A program made the translations under genes and the position numbers. The notes below the pieces were generated by a model. That model was not told where the DNA came from. It was given only the letters and a program-made list of their open reading frames with translations, and did no database searches. This document shows, in pieces, positions 1 through 14,008 of a DNA stretch of 64,000 bases. Source of the DNA: Phylloscopus collybita (lineage: Eukaryota > Chordata > Aves > Passeriformes > Phylloscopidae); assembly GCA_027886175.1 (NCBI GenBank), contig JAJNNQ010000004.1, positions 19,105,501-19,169,500 on the forward strand. Reading direction: 5' to 3'. The first letter of the stretch is position 1, and every line of letters begins with the position of its first letter.

Positions 1-2648
1 CCTCATTTACAGTGAAATCAGTGAATGTAAGAGTATTTAAAAAAAAAAAACAACCAACCTACATTTTCTGCAATGGTTGGATGAATAAAGCCCATGTGTT
101 CACAAGGATCGTGCTTCAGGGTAAACACTGAAGTTAGCTTTGGCTGGTCCCTTCAATCAAAACATTTCTGTTACTCTACATCAAGCAAAATGAAAGCACC
201 AGTGCCTCAAGGAAAATGTAGAATAAAGACCTGAGATGTCACATTGAGCTGGAAGGTGGGAACAGCGAGCTGGCTATTGTCTCCAGTAAATACAAGGACA
301 AATGGGTGATTTTTCCTCAAAGTTATGAGAGGGACAGTGCTTTTCCCCAATGTAATTTTAATACCATAAATCAGGTAGTAAATCAGGGAAATTTTTCCTG
401 TTTGTCTAGGAGAATTTAGTTTCAAGATGGTGAAACCTGCATGTGATACTCTAGCAAACCAGCAGAAAACGTGGTATATGGAAGAGTTCTCCTACAAGCA
501 CCCACTGGGCATCCCAAATCCAAGAGAAAATGAGGAGCTGATCTCCCAGAGCTGGTCAATCCTTTTTTAAAAACAGTCCTCACATATTTGGCTACTGTTC
601 ACACAACAATATTATGAACCACAGAGAGGCAGCAACCTGACTTCATCCAACTTTTACTCACACCAAACTTCTCAATTCTTGCACTCATTTCATTTTTGAT
701 TTCATGTGACAAAAGATCACAGGACCAGGTGTTCTTTAGAGCACCAGCAAACCTGAGCCAGCTTAGAGACACTGCTAACGAAAAACAGATTAACTTAGCA
801 TAAAAGTATTTCAAGGATTCATAGATGGGCTGTCCTCACACAACATCAAACAGCAACGACTTCTGCAGGTAGAACCCCAAAAATTCATCAACAGTAAAAA
901 AAAAAAAAAAAAAAAAAAATTCTTGACAGCTTTGTCTCTAGGAGGTGCTGCATGGCTTTTCCCTCAAAGCCCAGGAGGAAATCAAGCATGTAGTTGAATG
1001 GAAATCCCCATTGTGAACACCCCATTTGTAACTGTAGGGCTCACTCAGGTGTTTATTGCACTGGGTTCAGAGTGCTCAGCACCTGCAGGATGGAGCCCTG
1101 TGGTCCCATTGCTCCAGAGCAGCTGAGGTTCTTCAACATTACAGTTGAAGTTCAGTTGAAGCTTAACCAGTTTGAAAGAAAACATAACATGCAAAGATAA
1201 GTAATGAGGGAGAGGTGAGAAAAAGAAACATTTTTCTATTTTTGACCTGGCTCCCAAACTGTGTCTACAGACCCAAATCTGCTCGAGCTATAGGTTCATT
1301 TGCCAACACACGCACTGAAAATAATAAAATAAAAAACAATAGAAGTCACATTCTGGAATCTAAAACACAAAGGAAAATCCCACAAAGGAAAAGCCAACCA
1401 TGCCTTTCTTCACAGAAGAGTCTATAGAAATGTCCATGGCTGTAAACGAATTATTTCTCAGCATACTATATTTGTGCCATCTGCCTGCCAAGGCAGTGCC
1501 CCATCAGCATTTAACTCATTATTCTGGCAGTTCCAGAAGAAATAAAGAGCCTTTCTTACTCGATCTAAGCCAGATCCCATTCTCTAGCAATTTAAAGACC
1601 CAGACTTTTCACTCCAAATGTGGGTACAGCCTTTTATTACAAATATAACATAAAAATGAACAGGCACCTCTGTGCTTCCTGATCTTCCTTGCACGTGCCG
1701 TAAAAAGTACACCATGGATTCAAAGGAAAGGTCTCACACACTGCTTTATGATCTTTAAAAGATATTTTAAAATAAATAAATGTTACAGTGCATCCGTCTT
1801 TAGAAGGGCAAAACCTCAATAAGTCTCATGTGTGAGGAGCTGAACCTGCATTAATGGCTAAGGAAAACTAATCAGCATGAATTCCTGGCTAAAACTGAGA
1901 GTTGGAGTGTATAACAATGGCCAGATCAGAAGGGAGGTGGCAGACCTGTGGACATCTTCATAGCCCAATCACCACAAATTATAAAACATCCCTATTTCTC
2001 ATGATGGGATTACATGCACTGATGATGTCACTCACTGGTTTATAAATGTAGGATTTCGAGTGGAGGAAAATGAAAATGATCAGTGTTTTCCCTGAGCATC
2101 CCTCCAGCAGCACCAGAAGTCGTGTGCATTTTCTGCGTCTGCTCATCACAGATTTGAGCAGATTTAGGTGGAGGCAGCGAATGATCCGTGTTAATCTGAG
2201 AGAGAACTCCCAGCACTGGGTGTTCCTGGGCCCCCACAAGCATTTTATAGTCAGCACACTCCAACAGACTGCACAGCACTGCCATACCTAAAGCATGATT
2301 AAATACTGCTGATATTCTATATTAATTAAAACTAAAGGTGTTGTCATACCTTTACATTTTTTCTTCTTCACTGATTCTTTCTTTAAGTTACAATGAAAAA
2401 GGCAATTTTAAGCTACATTCTTCTCTGTCACTCTAGACTTTGCTTAATTTATCACTGTAGCACTTCATGAACAGATATGCTGAAATGCTGACAATTTTGA
2501 ATTTAGTGTTCTAATTAACTTCATTTATTTTTATTTAAATTGTTACCTCATATTTATTTAAAACATTTATTTAAGCTTTTCTGGAGCCAATGTTAGCCTG
2601 CAGGGAAGCCTAATTAAAAACAAAAACCTAACAAAAGCCTCAATCTCT
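1..2648. other. AT-rich DNA without recognisable gene
   Basis: Apart from the poly-A run at 896-919 I see no gene or known repeat. Around 1625-1820 the minus strand carries a 60-codon frame ending near an AATAAA-like word (1640-1620 region), a layout like a transcript 3' end, but I do not recognise the peptide and frames this short arise by chance. Confidence 0.6.
896..919. repeat. Poly-A run (24)
   Basis: Uninterrupted A run with no recognisable retroposon body on its 5' side. Confidence 0.95.
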
Positions 2649-2701
2649 AAAAAACATCAAAAAACCCAAAACAAACAAACAAAAAAAGCAAACCAAAAAA
2701 T
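2649..2701. repeat. Short A/C tract
   Basis: A-rich with C: AAAACCC, (CAAA)n near 2671-2680, and CCAAAAAA. The leftmost member of the tract family in the window. Confidence 0.75.
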
Positions 2702-2957
2702 AAGTCACACAAGTTTGAGCTATATCAGCACAGAAACTTGAAACTTTCTCCTCCTTGTAAAATCTGATTAATGCCTCACGACATCAGGTAATTTGAATGT
2801 AGGTTTCTAAACTCCATGCTGCCTTGTTTCAGCCACTGTTTCTCTGTTCTCAAATAATTTTTTTTTTTGATTCAATTAGAAACTGATAAAAATTAGGAAT
2901 GGCACAGTGTTTTCCTTAATTCTTAATTACCAGTAGTTCCCTGGGCACACTGAAATC

Positions 2958-3054
2958 AACACCTGGATGTGGCACCCTCTGTTTAACTGACCTGGGGGTG
3001 TCCAGTCAAAGGCTGGACTCAGTCTTGGAGGAATTTTCCAGCCTGAATGATTCC
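2958..3054 (+). mobile_element. CR1 LINE 3' fragment (about 95 bp)
   Basis: The last part of CR1 in sense: 'ggatgtggcacc', then 'ccagtcaaaggctggactca', 'gtcttggaggaattttccag' and 'cctgaatgattcc'. These correspond to the conserved CR1 tail 'gatgtggcac...ggttggactcgatgatcttggaggtcttttccaacc...gattc'. It is degraded and 5' truncated, so probably an old copy. Confidence 0.82.
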
Positions 3055-3303
3055 ACATCACACCTCATGTTGTGAAAGATCCAAGAGTTTTAAGAAGTGG
3101 TGCAATTTCGTTGGGATTGTTTCAGGTGTCACACCTGGGCTGGTGCAGCAGCTGCAAAACTCAAGTTCTGCAACTATCCCAAGAGCCACTGATACTGGCT
3201 GCCAGTTGTAAATAAAATGATTGGCTAACAGAGCTACTTAACCCCACAGCAGAACACACTGAGGGATATTTTAGGGGGTTCATTTGCTCTCCCTCTACTA
3301 GGG

Positions 3304-3319
3304 AAAAAAAAAAAAAAAA
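3304..3319. repeat. Poly-A run (16)
   Basis: Uninterrupted A run; no associated element recognised. Confidence 0.95.
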
Positions 3320-3830
3320 GGTGTTCTTTAGTGTGCACAGCATTATTCCCTCAATTAAAAATACTCTTGTCTGCAACAGACATGCCACATTAAGAAAGGT
3401 TAAAGCCAAAAGGACCCCATTTTGTTCGATTACAGCAGAATTAATTGATGTGTTTAATCAAAGAGATGCTTCTTGGCAATCGCATAAAGCTTCTCTCTTC
3501 TCCAGGGATGGTCCCAACCTCGCTGGCAGACTGGGGGATTTTAAATAAATACAAAACAATACCAGGAAGTGCAGGGTACTGACTGATCCCTGGGTTTGTG
3601 CAATTCCTTCTGAGGGGGGGAAATTCATACAGCTCCTCTTGTTTCCTTACATATACTATTCATCTTCTCTCAGCAGGAGACAAATCAGTGAGAACAATAT
3701 TGACAGTAATTGTAAAGTCCCAAATACACTAAAAGGCACCAATAGGAGAGAAACACAATTTATTTACTTGGTTATGTTAAAATCAGAGTTTACAATATTG
3801 TTCACAATCTGATGCCTGTCCTACATGAGG

Positions 3831-3850
3831 AAAAAAAAAAAAAAAAAAAA
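3831..3850. repeat. Poly-A run (20)
   Basis: Uninterrupted A run; no associated element recognised. Confidence 0.95.
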
Positions 3851-4708
3851 GAAATGCACATGAGAAGAAGTTTTGGCCAAATCTCACCATTGCTTTCATT
3901 TTCTCTTACAGACAGCTTGTCTTGAGTTGTTTCTGCCAAGCACTTTTTGGAAATTGAAGTTTGTGTGCCTGCAATGGCTATTTCTAAACTAATCCATCAT
4001 TCCCCAGCAAATAAATGAAGAGTGATGATAAATAAAAAGATTCCTAATGCAATATGAGCACGCATCACCATTTTTATTAGTGGCTTCCAATAAACCTCTT
4101 TTAAAAACTATGTGCTGACCATAGAGGAAAAGAAAAACAAAACAAATCCCAAACCAAACCCTTGAACTCCTCATGGTCTTTGGCAGGGACTCACCAACCA
4201 TAATTGCTAAAACCTGAACTTCATGCTCCCCCAATTCATGTAAGTTTAAATGGGTTAAAGTATTTGGGGAATTGGATATAAATTAATCTGAGAGTATTTC
4301 TGAAGAGAATGGCAGAATGCAGAGCAAAGCATTTCATTACAAATATGAAATTAAGTTCACTGAGCAACAACTCCCATCATTATCTCGTGAATTTCCCAGG
4401 ATGCTTCCTGCAATCACACTGCAAAAGCAGCTATTCATATTCTAATTACACTAACTTTTGGAGACTGAACTTCCTAGAAGGGACTGAAATTTTCATGCCA
4501 TACATTTCTTAAGAAAGAAATTCTGGTTCCTTAGCCATAAATAGAAATATATATTGATGAAGTAGCCAATAACATCTCAGCAGAGCAGATCAGCCCTAAA
4601 CCAGAAAACTCTATTAAGAAACCATCTGGGGATGCCAGCCCAGTGCATTCTCCATGTAACCCCAAGTAACTCCCTCACTGTTGTTAGGAACCCATGCTTA
4701 TGTTTGGG

Positions 4709-4833
4709 TTTTCTCTCTCTTTTTTTTTTTTTCCTTTTTTTTTCTCTTTTTATTTTTTTTTCTCTTTTACTTTTTTCTTTTTTTCTTTTTTTTTCTCTTT
4801 TACATTTTTTTTCTTTTTTTTTTTTTTTCTCTT
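4709..4833. repeat. T/C pyrimidine tract, about 125 bp
   Basis: Nearly pure pyrimidine on the plus strand: T runs punctuated by CTC and TTCTTT, with rare A. Two Phe/Leu/Ser-rich frames over it are low-complexity artefacts. Such mirror-like polypurine/polypyrimidine DNA can adopt triplex structure, but no specific function is indicated. Confidence 0.9.
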
Positions 4834-5362
4834 GTCAGGCAAGCTCTCTGCTCTTCCAGTTTCCTCTTAAGCTTCCAATCTCCCTCTCTTTCACAAGTGT
4901 GTATATTCTTCCTTGGAAATTGCACATGCCTCCATGCCACCTAGGAAATACTCCCACATGATCCTCTTTTCCAACATTATTTCTGGAAGGACAGATGGAC
5001 TCACAGGTATCCTATCCTGGAGTGGCCCCTGTTGTAGGGGATAGAACTGAGGAATTTATTTTTCTTTTTTTAGAAATATCCATATGATCACATTAGATCC
5101 AACTCCAAGAGCTGTCTTCAGGCAGCAAATATATGGAGAGATAAATTTAGATTTCTGTGTGCTCAGAAGACCTCAATACAGAACAGTTTAGGTGCAGCCT
5201 CTAAGAGGTACTTCTCTTTAAAAGTGTCTCTCATGTTAGGCTACTTCCTGCAAGAGATGGATGAGAAATTCAGAATAAAAATATCTGATCTTTTGTCCCT
5301 TGCAGCAATGTGTTTCTTTAATTAGGTATCATCATTTTTTTAGGAAAAGAGATACAACATTG

Positions 5363-5382
5363 TTTCCAACAATTTCCAACAA
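5363..5382 (+). repeat. Exact 10-bp tandem duplication
   Basis: TTTCCAACAA occurs twice in a row. It is flanked by an 8-bp inverted pair, ACATTGTT on the left and AACAATGT on the right. Confidence 0.75.
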
Positions 5383-5631
5383 TGTAAAACACAAGCAGTA
5401 GAAACACAAAAAGGCATTTTTTCCATTAGCAACAGTCTTGCAGCACTGCCTGACTCCTTTATCTGACACACAACACACAATTAGGTTCCATCTGAGATGA
5501 GAAATGTTCTCATTACATAAAATTTCATACTGTTATCACATAAATTCAGACTCCACAGCAGCAATTTTATGCCCTGTGAACATGTAATATTGATCCTAAA
5601 ATAATGCAAAAACCCCACAACTTTCCTCAGG

Positions 5632-5693
5632 AGATCCTGCCTTGGACTTAGCAATCTCCCTTCCAGCTCTAACTGTGGTGTGATTCTGTGACT
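5632..5693 (+). mobile_element. Short CR1 3' tail fragment
   Basis: About 60 bp matching only the terminal CR1 segment: 'gccttggacttagcaatctc', 'ccttccagctctaactgtgg' and 'tgtgattctgtgac'. The ending repeats the ATTCTGTGA-type 3' signature typical of CR1 insertions. No upstream CR1 sequence is recognisable, so this is a severely truncated copy. Confidence 0.72.
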
Positions 5694-5748
5694 TCCAGCA
5701 CACCCAACACTTCAGTGAGCTGCACGTGGCTCACAGCATCTTCCTAAA

Positions 5749-5781
5749 TTTTTTTAATTTTTTATTTTTATTTTTTTTTAA
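5749..5781. repeat. T-rich run
   Basis: T runs interrupted by single A or AA, about 55 bp right of the CR1 tail at 5632-5693. Confidence 0.85.
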
Positions 5782-6382
5782 TAAAATTTCTCTGGCATCC
5801 ATTCCATAGGTGACCTGAGAACGACACCTGCAGTAGCTGAGACAAACCACAACTATGGCAAGAACAGAGTGATGCCTCTTTTTGAGGAGGGAGGGATGCA
5901 GGATTGCACCCCTCGGCTGCCACCCTGCTTTGGAAATTGTCAGGCTGAGAATCCCAGCCCCTTCAGAAGCTCTGATCTCCAGAGAACCCCTACAACTCCT
6001 AGAGGAGTTCCCCAGCTCCAGCAAAGCCCCAGGCAGCGTTCTTCCACCCAGTGCAGCCTTCTGAATCCCCAAATTTAGCACATCAATTCTGCTGGGGCTT
6101 GGCTCCTTCCTATTCCATGTGGGTTGGAAAGGATGGGGAGAGAGGGAAGGGCTGCCACTGCTGCTGGTTCCATATGGCCCAGCTGGCCCAAGCTGGCTGT
6201 GAACTTGGCTGTTTTATGGGAATCCCTTGCCAGAGTTTCCCTTTTCAGAAGCACAGCGTGCAGCAGCACTCACGCACAGCTGCCAACATGGGCTCCAAGC
6301 AGAACTCCACCAAACTCCTCAGCTGCTAACAGAGACTCATTCTTTGCAGCTAATTGTCTGCTGCTTCCTAGTCTTGCCCTCC

Positions 6383-6420
6383 TATAAAACTCATTATAAA
6401 ACTTTGTACCAGCTATAAAA
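6383..6420 (+). promoter_or_regulatory. Three clustered TATAAAA words
   Basis: TATAAAA occurs at 6383, 6395 and 6414 within 38 bp, at the right edge of a locally GC-richer stretch (5870-6340). No coding frame or CpG island accompanies it. It may be a promoter fragment or chance in AT-rich DNA. Confidence 0.2.
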
Positions 6421-9400
6421 TTCCTTCCAGGACTTCAGAGACTTGTAACAGAGCCAGAGCACTTGAGGGAGGACGCCGTGACCATAACAGCCCCAAAGGC
6501 TGAAGAGCTTCACTTCACCATGTCTCCTGCACTGGGAGACAGTCCTTGGGACTCAGCATCATTTCATCCCAAAGCTTTCAGGCAAGCCTGACAGCAGTAT
6601 ATTGCTCTGCTACTGGGCATTTAATTCCTCTTTTTTAAAAAAATATTTTTTTATTTTTTTATACCTCAAAGTTTACAAAAGCACAAAGCTCTTTATATCA
6701 GTTCCTAAGGTGGAATCAGTCAGGGTGTTAGAAATTTGCCTTTTTAGCCACTTAAATACAAGTTTTGGGAGTTGTTACAATCCCACCAAATGTGAATGCT
6801 TAGTTCAACTATTTTCGTGCTCACTTTAACATGTACACTGAATGATTTGCCAACATGAGTCAAATTAGGAGTTTCAATCCTTCACTCCTAGAGGCACTAA
6901 AGCAGATTAGAACCTGAAAATATGGCCCAATGGCCTGCCTGCAGTGTGGCATTTAGCTAAGAGAAAATATTTCAGACGTCATAGACAAAAAACATCAGTA
7001 CATTTGCAGCAAGAGATAACTAAATTTCCAAACAATGAGGCTTTTAGAACTTCTTTCAGTCTGACATGTGTCCACCAGCAGATGCACACTCCAGCAAACT
7101 GAGGCAGAGTTGGAGAAATCCACAGGAAGCCACTTTCCTAATATGTTTTTTCTGCTGCTGTTTTTGCTAGATAATCTGGATTTGGTTGTGCCACAAACAA
7201 GTTGCAGCTGATGCAGAAGCTCTCCTGCCAGAGCAGCTGATCTAAGTCCAGGGCTGGGAAACACAAGGGGTGCTCCACTCTGCTGGGAAATCCCCAGGGA
7301 ATTCAGCATCCCCAGCTGATGATTAAACAACTGAGGCAGGGTCAGCCTCGGGGTCAGAGAGAAGCACCAATTTACACCAATTTAGCCTTTCAATACATCC
7401 TTGTTCCTTGCTCCTCTCATGGTTTAAAGAGAGATGAAAGTTGTGGGTCAATGATCTGCTGTGAAAGTTCCAGGACTTATGAGAGACATCCACACCACAG
7501 CAGCAGAGGAATAAGACAGTGACTGATGAAGACACAACTAAATTGTCTACCTGTTACCTCAATTTCATTCTTTCAATAGGAAGTAAATCATCTTTCCTTC
7601 AAATATTTCATTAAGTCTCTGGGCACACAGAAATGTTGCCACTTTGAGGAACAGACACTGATGAAGAAAGGTTCTCTGTTCTTGAAGTATTTCTGTTTTT
7701 CTTCCACTGTCCATTGTGAATCATCCTTCTGAATGCCTCTCTCACAAGGAGCAAACTTTCAGACAGGACGAGCTCCTACATTCCAACATTTTGGTTCCTG
7801 GTTTTTGATACCAATTCCATCAAGGCTCTGCTTTTACAATGCTTATTTAAATTTGTGCCACCAATGAATGAATGAATGAGCCACAGTTATGCAATTTCCC
7901 TTTACTACAAGCCTTGTCCTTTACCCTCCTAAAGAATGAAATTCTGTGTTGAATTTCATTGCTTAAAAAGTAAATTTACTAAACGTACAGAGCGAGGAGC
8001 TCTGATTTAAGGGCAGCCTTTTGAAGGCTATTGTTTTTAGGAGGAGCCTGGGGACAGCATCACTGCTCACTATGTAATCCAAATTTCAGATGTACCTCAG
8101 AGCTGAACCCAGAAGCTGAAAAGAGACACACAGAACAAGTACACAGAGGTTCTGATAATGAAAATTATCAGCAGTTATAGAGGAAGAAATTTAAAGAAGA
8201 ACTGAGTTACACACTGCACTAGGAAAACTCAGGCTTGCTTTGTTATCAGTAATCAATGTTATTTTTCAGTGAGACACCTTCTGTATCTGCAATGCAAGCC
8301 TGAAATTACCTTTATCAGTGAGTTACCACATGAATCACCCCCAAAATCATTTATTAAGGATCACGAAAGCAGCAGGAGTTATTTCGGATCATCAGGCTGG
8401 CTGAATGCACACACCACGGGTAAAACAACTCATTTATGCCCAGACATTTGCACAGGAATTTCCATCCACGGAGCAGAGTTTGGGAAACCAAACAGATGCT
8501 GGTGCTCTCCAGCTGAACATCTGTTTCCCTGCAGACAGGGAATGACCTCTGGTAGCTGTTTGGTACCTAAAGTAAATAAAAAATAAATCCAGCCTCTCTA
8601 CCAGGGGTTCTGCTGGTGGAGTTCTCACCAGAATGACTCTGAACTGATATTGGGAACTGAAATCATTATTCCTGTTACAGTACCTGGGTTTGATTTTTTT
8701 TTCCCCTACTGGAATACAAATTACTCACTTCAGAGGACTCTCCTTACTCCTTCATGAAAGTCAGAACATTCTGGATTTAATTGGGTTTCTGTTTAATTAA
8801 TAAATGTGGAGCATCCTGAGTGAATCCACCTCCAATAAATGTTGCAGAAACCTTACAAAACATTTCCCTTGCTAAGCAAGCAATTTATGGGGAATTCACC
8901 AATTTCTAAATTGTTTAGAAATGATCTTTACAAGTATTTCCATGACTTAGTGGGGAGTTATAATTTTGACAGTTTTGGCCACAGACTTACTTAGTCAGTG
9001 GTCATTAGAATTAAAGAAATTTTTACTGGGTTTGAAAATATTTCATATTAACCTAGAAAACCTGGAACACTGTATTATACTTCACAAATTTAACTTACAC
9101 TCTGCTTCACTTCTTGAACAAATCAATAAAATAATCAAATTTATAGCTAGAAATAAATTAGAATACTAAATAATGCAGGGTTACAGAGCACAAGATATCA
9201 AAATCCCATTTAGAATCAAATTCCATCTTTGAAAGCTTTCAAATTCTTTTTCAGTCTTGCCTTGCAATAAGCACCAAATTATTAGCTATTAAACACATGA
9301 TGCATATCTGTTTTTTCTCTATATAATTATGTGTGTATATATCTGTTTATGATCTGTACAATGACAGTATGTAAATGTGGCCTCAGTGTTCAATCTATTA

Positions 9401-12400
9401 AAACTGTCATAAAAATGGGAAGTATTAATTCCTATTAACAAAATAGAGACTTGAGGCAAAGAGGAAATTTAAATATTTGTTTATGTTAAAAAAAAAAAAG
9501 TCACATATAAAAATTTAGGCCAAGTCTTTTAAGTTCCATTCCAGAACTAACTGTTCTTGTCATAAGTGTAGCAAAAAAGGTTTCATTTTTTATTTTACCA
9601 AGGTCAAAGCAAATGCTCATTCTGCTTAAAATACTCAAATTATGTGAATGCTGAAGCAATCAATTATGAGGAAGATTCACTTTTTAAAAAGAAATATTCA
9701 GGAAAAAAAGAAACTGTAAGAACAAGAAAAGAGATGCAGATTGGAGAAAACTCATCTGTTGGGAGTGCAGCACTTATCAGGCCTAAGAAAATAAAAAAAT
9801 ACTGAAAGTGTCCTTTTGCATAAGTTTGGTAAGAACTATAAATAAATACAGCCCACGTAATGAAGAATAAAACTTTTGGAAGAGACACTTGAATTTAATT
9901 TGTGTGGTTTTGATGAGAAATTTATCAGCAGAGAAGGTATTAATTCTAGTCCACTCTAAAGGCATTTGTTCCCAAACTGCCAGATAAAGGTGGGCTTCAG
10001 ATACAAATATGGTTTTGATGGTTTATTTTTTATTGGTATTTCTCTCTGAAAAATATCCTTGTGTGCTGGGGGAAGGCCGCTGACTCCAGCAGTTTGATCA
10101 AAGAGATAATTAGGAGGAAATTAATCTTTTACATGTTCCAAAGCCAGCTCAGATAGTTTGTACATTTGCACTGTGGAATACCACACAGTCCAAATCTGTG
10201 GAGATTGACCTTTTATACAGTTTTTGAAACAAGGCTTTTAACAACAGAAGTTATGAGATGCTTAAGCAGCTAGAAAATACAAGGAGGGATCTTGAAATGA
10301 CATGTGTCTTTTGGATAATTAGAAAAAGAGGTGTTAAAGCATATAAGAAGTCAACTTTCCATGTAGAAAATCAGCAAATTCACATCATGGAATCAATATA
10401 ACCAGCTTAAGAGGTTCACATAACACCTTTTTAAACTATCATCTGCTTACGACCTTGAGATAAAACACAAAAAACTCCACTAAAACAGCTTACAACCAAC
10501 AACAGTTACAATGTGAAATTGTGCCACTCTTCTGTGCTACCTATGGAAGATAAAACAGCAGAGATTGCAATGAATAATAAAACCCTTCAGGAAATCAAGG
10601 GTGTGGCAAACTGTACCTACTTCCATCCACAAACAGGTGTTAATCAATGTTTCATCACAGCTGTTCCAGTCAAAGAGGTTTTACTTCTAAGAAAAGAATA
10701 ACTAAATTTTGCAAGTTAGATAAGCATATTTTAACAAAACCTAGGATAATTTTAAATTAAACAATACTTAAACTCGATATGAATAAATTTTGTCAAAATG
10801 AATCTTATCCAAACTGGGTTTGGAGGGGGAAGGCCCTGGGCTTGCCAAGGCTAAACTGGGCATTGTCACACAGGCTCAGAGGACAAGCCTTGCTCTAGCA
10901 CATGTTTTCCACCTTGATATCAGCAGCTTTGTCCCAACTTCCCAATCAATCATCTGCTCAAACCACAGCTAACGAGGCTCCAACCCCCCCGCCCCATTCC
11001 TGTGTGAGGGTGATCAGAGCTGGAGCTCCTCTGCTGTTGTGTTTTATCTTCCTTTTTGCCAGGGTTGGGATTAAATGCTCAAGATGGTGTTTTGTGTTTG
11101 GACTCAGATGTTTATTAACTCTTATCTCTGTTACAGTCTCACTGTGAGTGCTACAGCACTTCAAGCTAACAAACTAAAAATGGAGCCTTTCTCTCCTTCT
11201 ACAAGGCCTTTTAAGGATAAACTGCCCAATTAAGAAATGACACTTAATTTTTTTTTTACTTTTAAGCCAATAACCAACCACCCGCATCCTGCAGTGTGGA
11301 TTTTTCTACCCAATTACAAAACACCACCCAGAGCCATGGAGAAGAAGGTGAAAAAGAAGGACTCAGCCTCTGCCCTAAATCCTCCATCTTGTTTTATATA
11401 TATCACTGTATTCTAAACTCTTAAACTCTAAGTTTTGCAGCCTACGTTTTTGTGATATCACACACCTATTCAAACTCCACCCCCCACAATCCCAGTGCTG
11501 TCACTCAATTTTGGGAACCTTCTCCACGGCCTCAGTTGGAAAGCAGTGTTTGCTTGGGGGTCAGTGCCTGTCAGCACAGAAAGCCTGAAATTCCCAGTGC
11601 CCAGGGTTCCAAGACTCTGGGGTGATTGTTCACCCACACGAGCTGCATGCAGAGCTGTACCTGCACGGCCACAATCAGAATCCTGTGATTGGGTCCCTCT
11701 TTAAAATGCACGACTTTGATTTAGTCTGATTATTTAAAATCTTGAAGCAAATTAGCTGGATGCAGGAGCTTGTTCCATTTTTGTTGGCCTATAGTTCAAG
11801 GGTGGATTAGGGGATCTATTCATTCTCTCTTAGTTTATAAAGAGACAGAAACAGGGTCAGAAGTAGGTGTTCCACCCCAGCTCTCCTACTTTTGGTCCAT
11901 CTTATACCAGCACATGTCACTCCTTTGTAAATGTTAATGGCAGCCGTTCTGCTTGCAAAGCGAGTGAAGTGAAGAGAGGAAATATCTCCCCTGGCCACTT
12001 TTTACTGTGACATTCAGACTTTGTAATCTGCTAAAAGATACAACACCCAGCAGTGATTCCAATAGGAAGGAGCTTCTGCAGGATGTCTACTACAAACCCT
12101 CTTATTTCAGACCATTAAAAACATATGTTCTTAGTTTAGTTTAATATTAAAAACCCCTACACTCTAAATTGATAAAAACCCCAAAAGCTCATAAGCAAAA
12201 ATGCACAAAAGGGAATTAGACATGAAATTAGTTTAATAATCTGTCGATTAAAAAAAATAACATAAAACACTTCCAGTTTTGGAATTATTTAAAATACAGG
12301 TACTGAGAATATTTGGGTTCTGATATACCCTGACTGAAAATTCATATCATTTACCCAGTACTCAGGGAAAGTATAAATCTTTCAGAAGATATTAACATTC

Positions 12401-14008
12401 CTAAAATAAGTTTTATAGAACGGGTTACTTGAGGTCTCAAGTAAACAAATAACAAAAATATGATTCTTCAGCAAGTTCTTTTGAGCCTCCAAATCAATCA
12501 ACACTTGGCAGCATTTCTCAGCTGTTCCTATGAAAAGCTATGTACAGATTGCAGAAGCATCAGTTGCTCTGATAAATCTCACTATGCTAATGAGGTTGAT
12601 TATTTTCTCTCTACAGATGAGAGGAATATTGGCATATAGGCAGTAAACTGTTATTAGCACATTCCCAATAACTGGTTTTATTTTCTGAGTCATCAGACTG
12701 AACTCATCTACAAATCTCACAGGATTTATGGACAAAGAAATCAGCACCTTCCTCTGGCTAAGTGCCCCTCTGAAGCCTATTGAAATGGACCTGGTTTCTC
12801 TATAGAGTAAAGATTCCATAAGCATTTGACTCTTCTTCCTTCTGGCTTTGTTGTTGCACCTTCAGATAGAATACCAGAAACCTGAAATTAATCTATTAAA
12901 AAAAATGCATTTTGTTGTGGCTATCTAAATACATTCCAGCTACTAGATTAAAAAAAAAAAATCTTAATAAATGGGTTGATAACCACATAATCCAACTGGG
13001 AGGGCTGAATTTTTTACATAGCAAAGCTCTGGTTTGTAAAGAAAAAAATAAATCTATGCATGAAAAATGTTTAGGCAGTTATTTAATTATATCTAGACCT
13101 CCCATTTGTGCTATCCATGCTCACTTACCCATGCTCAATTTAGACTTGTGCCAAGAATGAAGCAGGGAAATGCAGGTGACCAAGAGGGTGAGCTCCATGG
13201 CATCTACTACAATGAAATTGGTTTTAGCTTCACTATAAATCAAACAGGAAAACTATCTAAACAAATTGTATCTGCAAAGCTGAAAAAGTTCAACAGGAAA
13301 ACAGAGCAGTGATTTAATCTTTCACCCCCAAATAACTGAATTACATGAATTGGTGCTATTATCCTATATCATAATATACTTTAGTACATGCAGGGCAGTG
13401 AACATCAGGCAGAAGTAGGAACTCCATGATATTACAATGGATGATGCTGGAGAATGCAAAGTAGAGGAGAAAGGCTGGAACAAATGAAACTTGGGGATAG
13501 AATATTTCAATGTCAGAGAAATAACTAAGAGGCAGCATCCTAGAGAAAAAAAAATACTGTAGGCAAATTCAGTCGCTATTTCACCATTTTGCAGAGGAAA
13601 TTTAAAGCTGCATGGGTTAGGAGGGAAATTTAACTCCTAAGAGTCTGGACAACGAGGATCATAATGTAAATGCTAATTACAGAAGTGTTCAGACATGTAC
13701 ATTCAAATTCCTCATCACAGTGAACCAGTTAAACCACTGCAGCAAAGTTTCTCATGAGCCCACTCTGCCAGAACTGCCTCTGCCTGCTGGAGAGTGAATG
13801 CATGCTACAAACACTGCTGGAACAGAGACACAACCCCAGCACAACATGGGTGTGAAAACCTCCAGCCTGCACAGTAAGGCCACCAGGAAAAGAGGTCTCA
13901 AAACCCCCCCAGAGCACAGTTACAGCCCACAGCAATTCCCCCACCCATAAGGAGCATCTTTGCCTCTCCTAGACGCCCCATTCCTGGCACTCTTTCCCAC
14001 AGCAGGCA

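Larger units (their letters stand above)
5700..14008. other. AT-rich non-coding DNA with one GC-richer patch
   Basis: The stretch 5870-6340 is locally richer in G and C and has overlapping frames on both strands; none resembles a known protein. The rest (6430-13940) holds short A/T runs such as 9489-9500 and a GAATGAATGAATGA run at 7864. A perfect 8-bp inverted repeat with a GAAA loop is at 8152-8171. Nothing else recognised. Confidence 0.6.

Noticed and set aside
1500..1640. AATAAAGAGCC word as an LTR poly(A) signal
   Set aside because: No TATA box at the expected upstream distance and no LTR ends recognised.
4632..4961. Hydrophobic Phe/Leu/Ser-rich frame resembling membrane segments
   Set aside because: Translation of the T/C tract at 4709-4833; apparent transmembrane character is a composition artefact.
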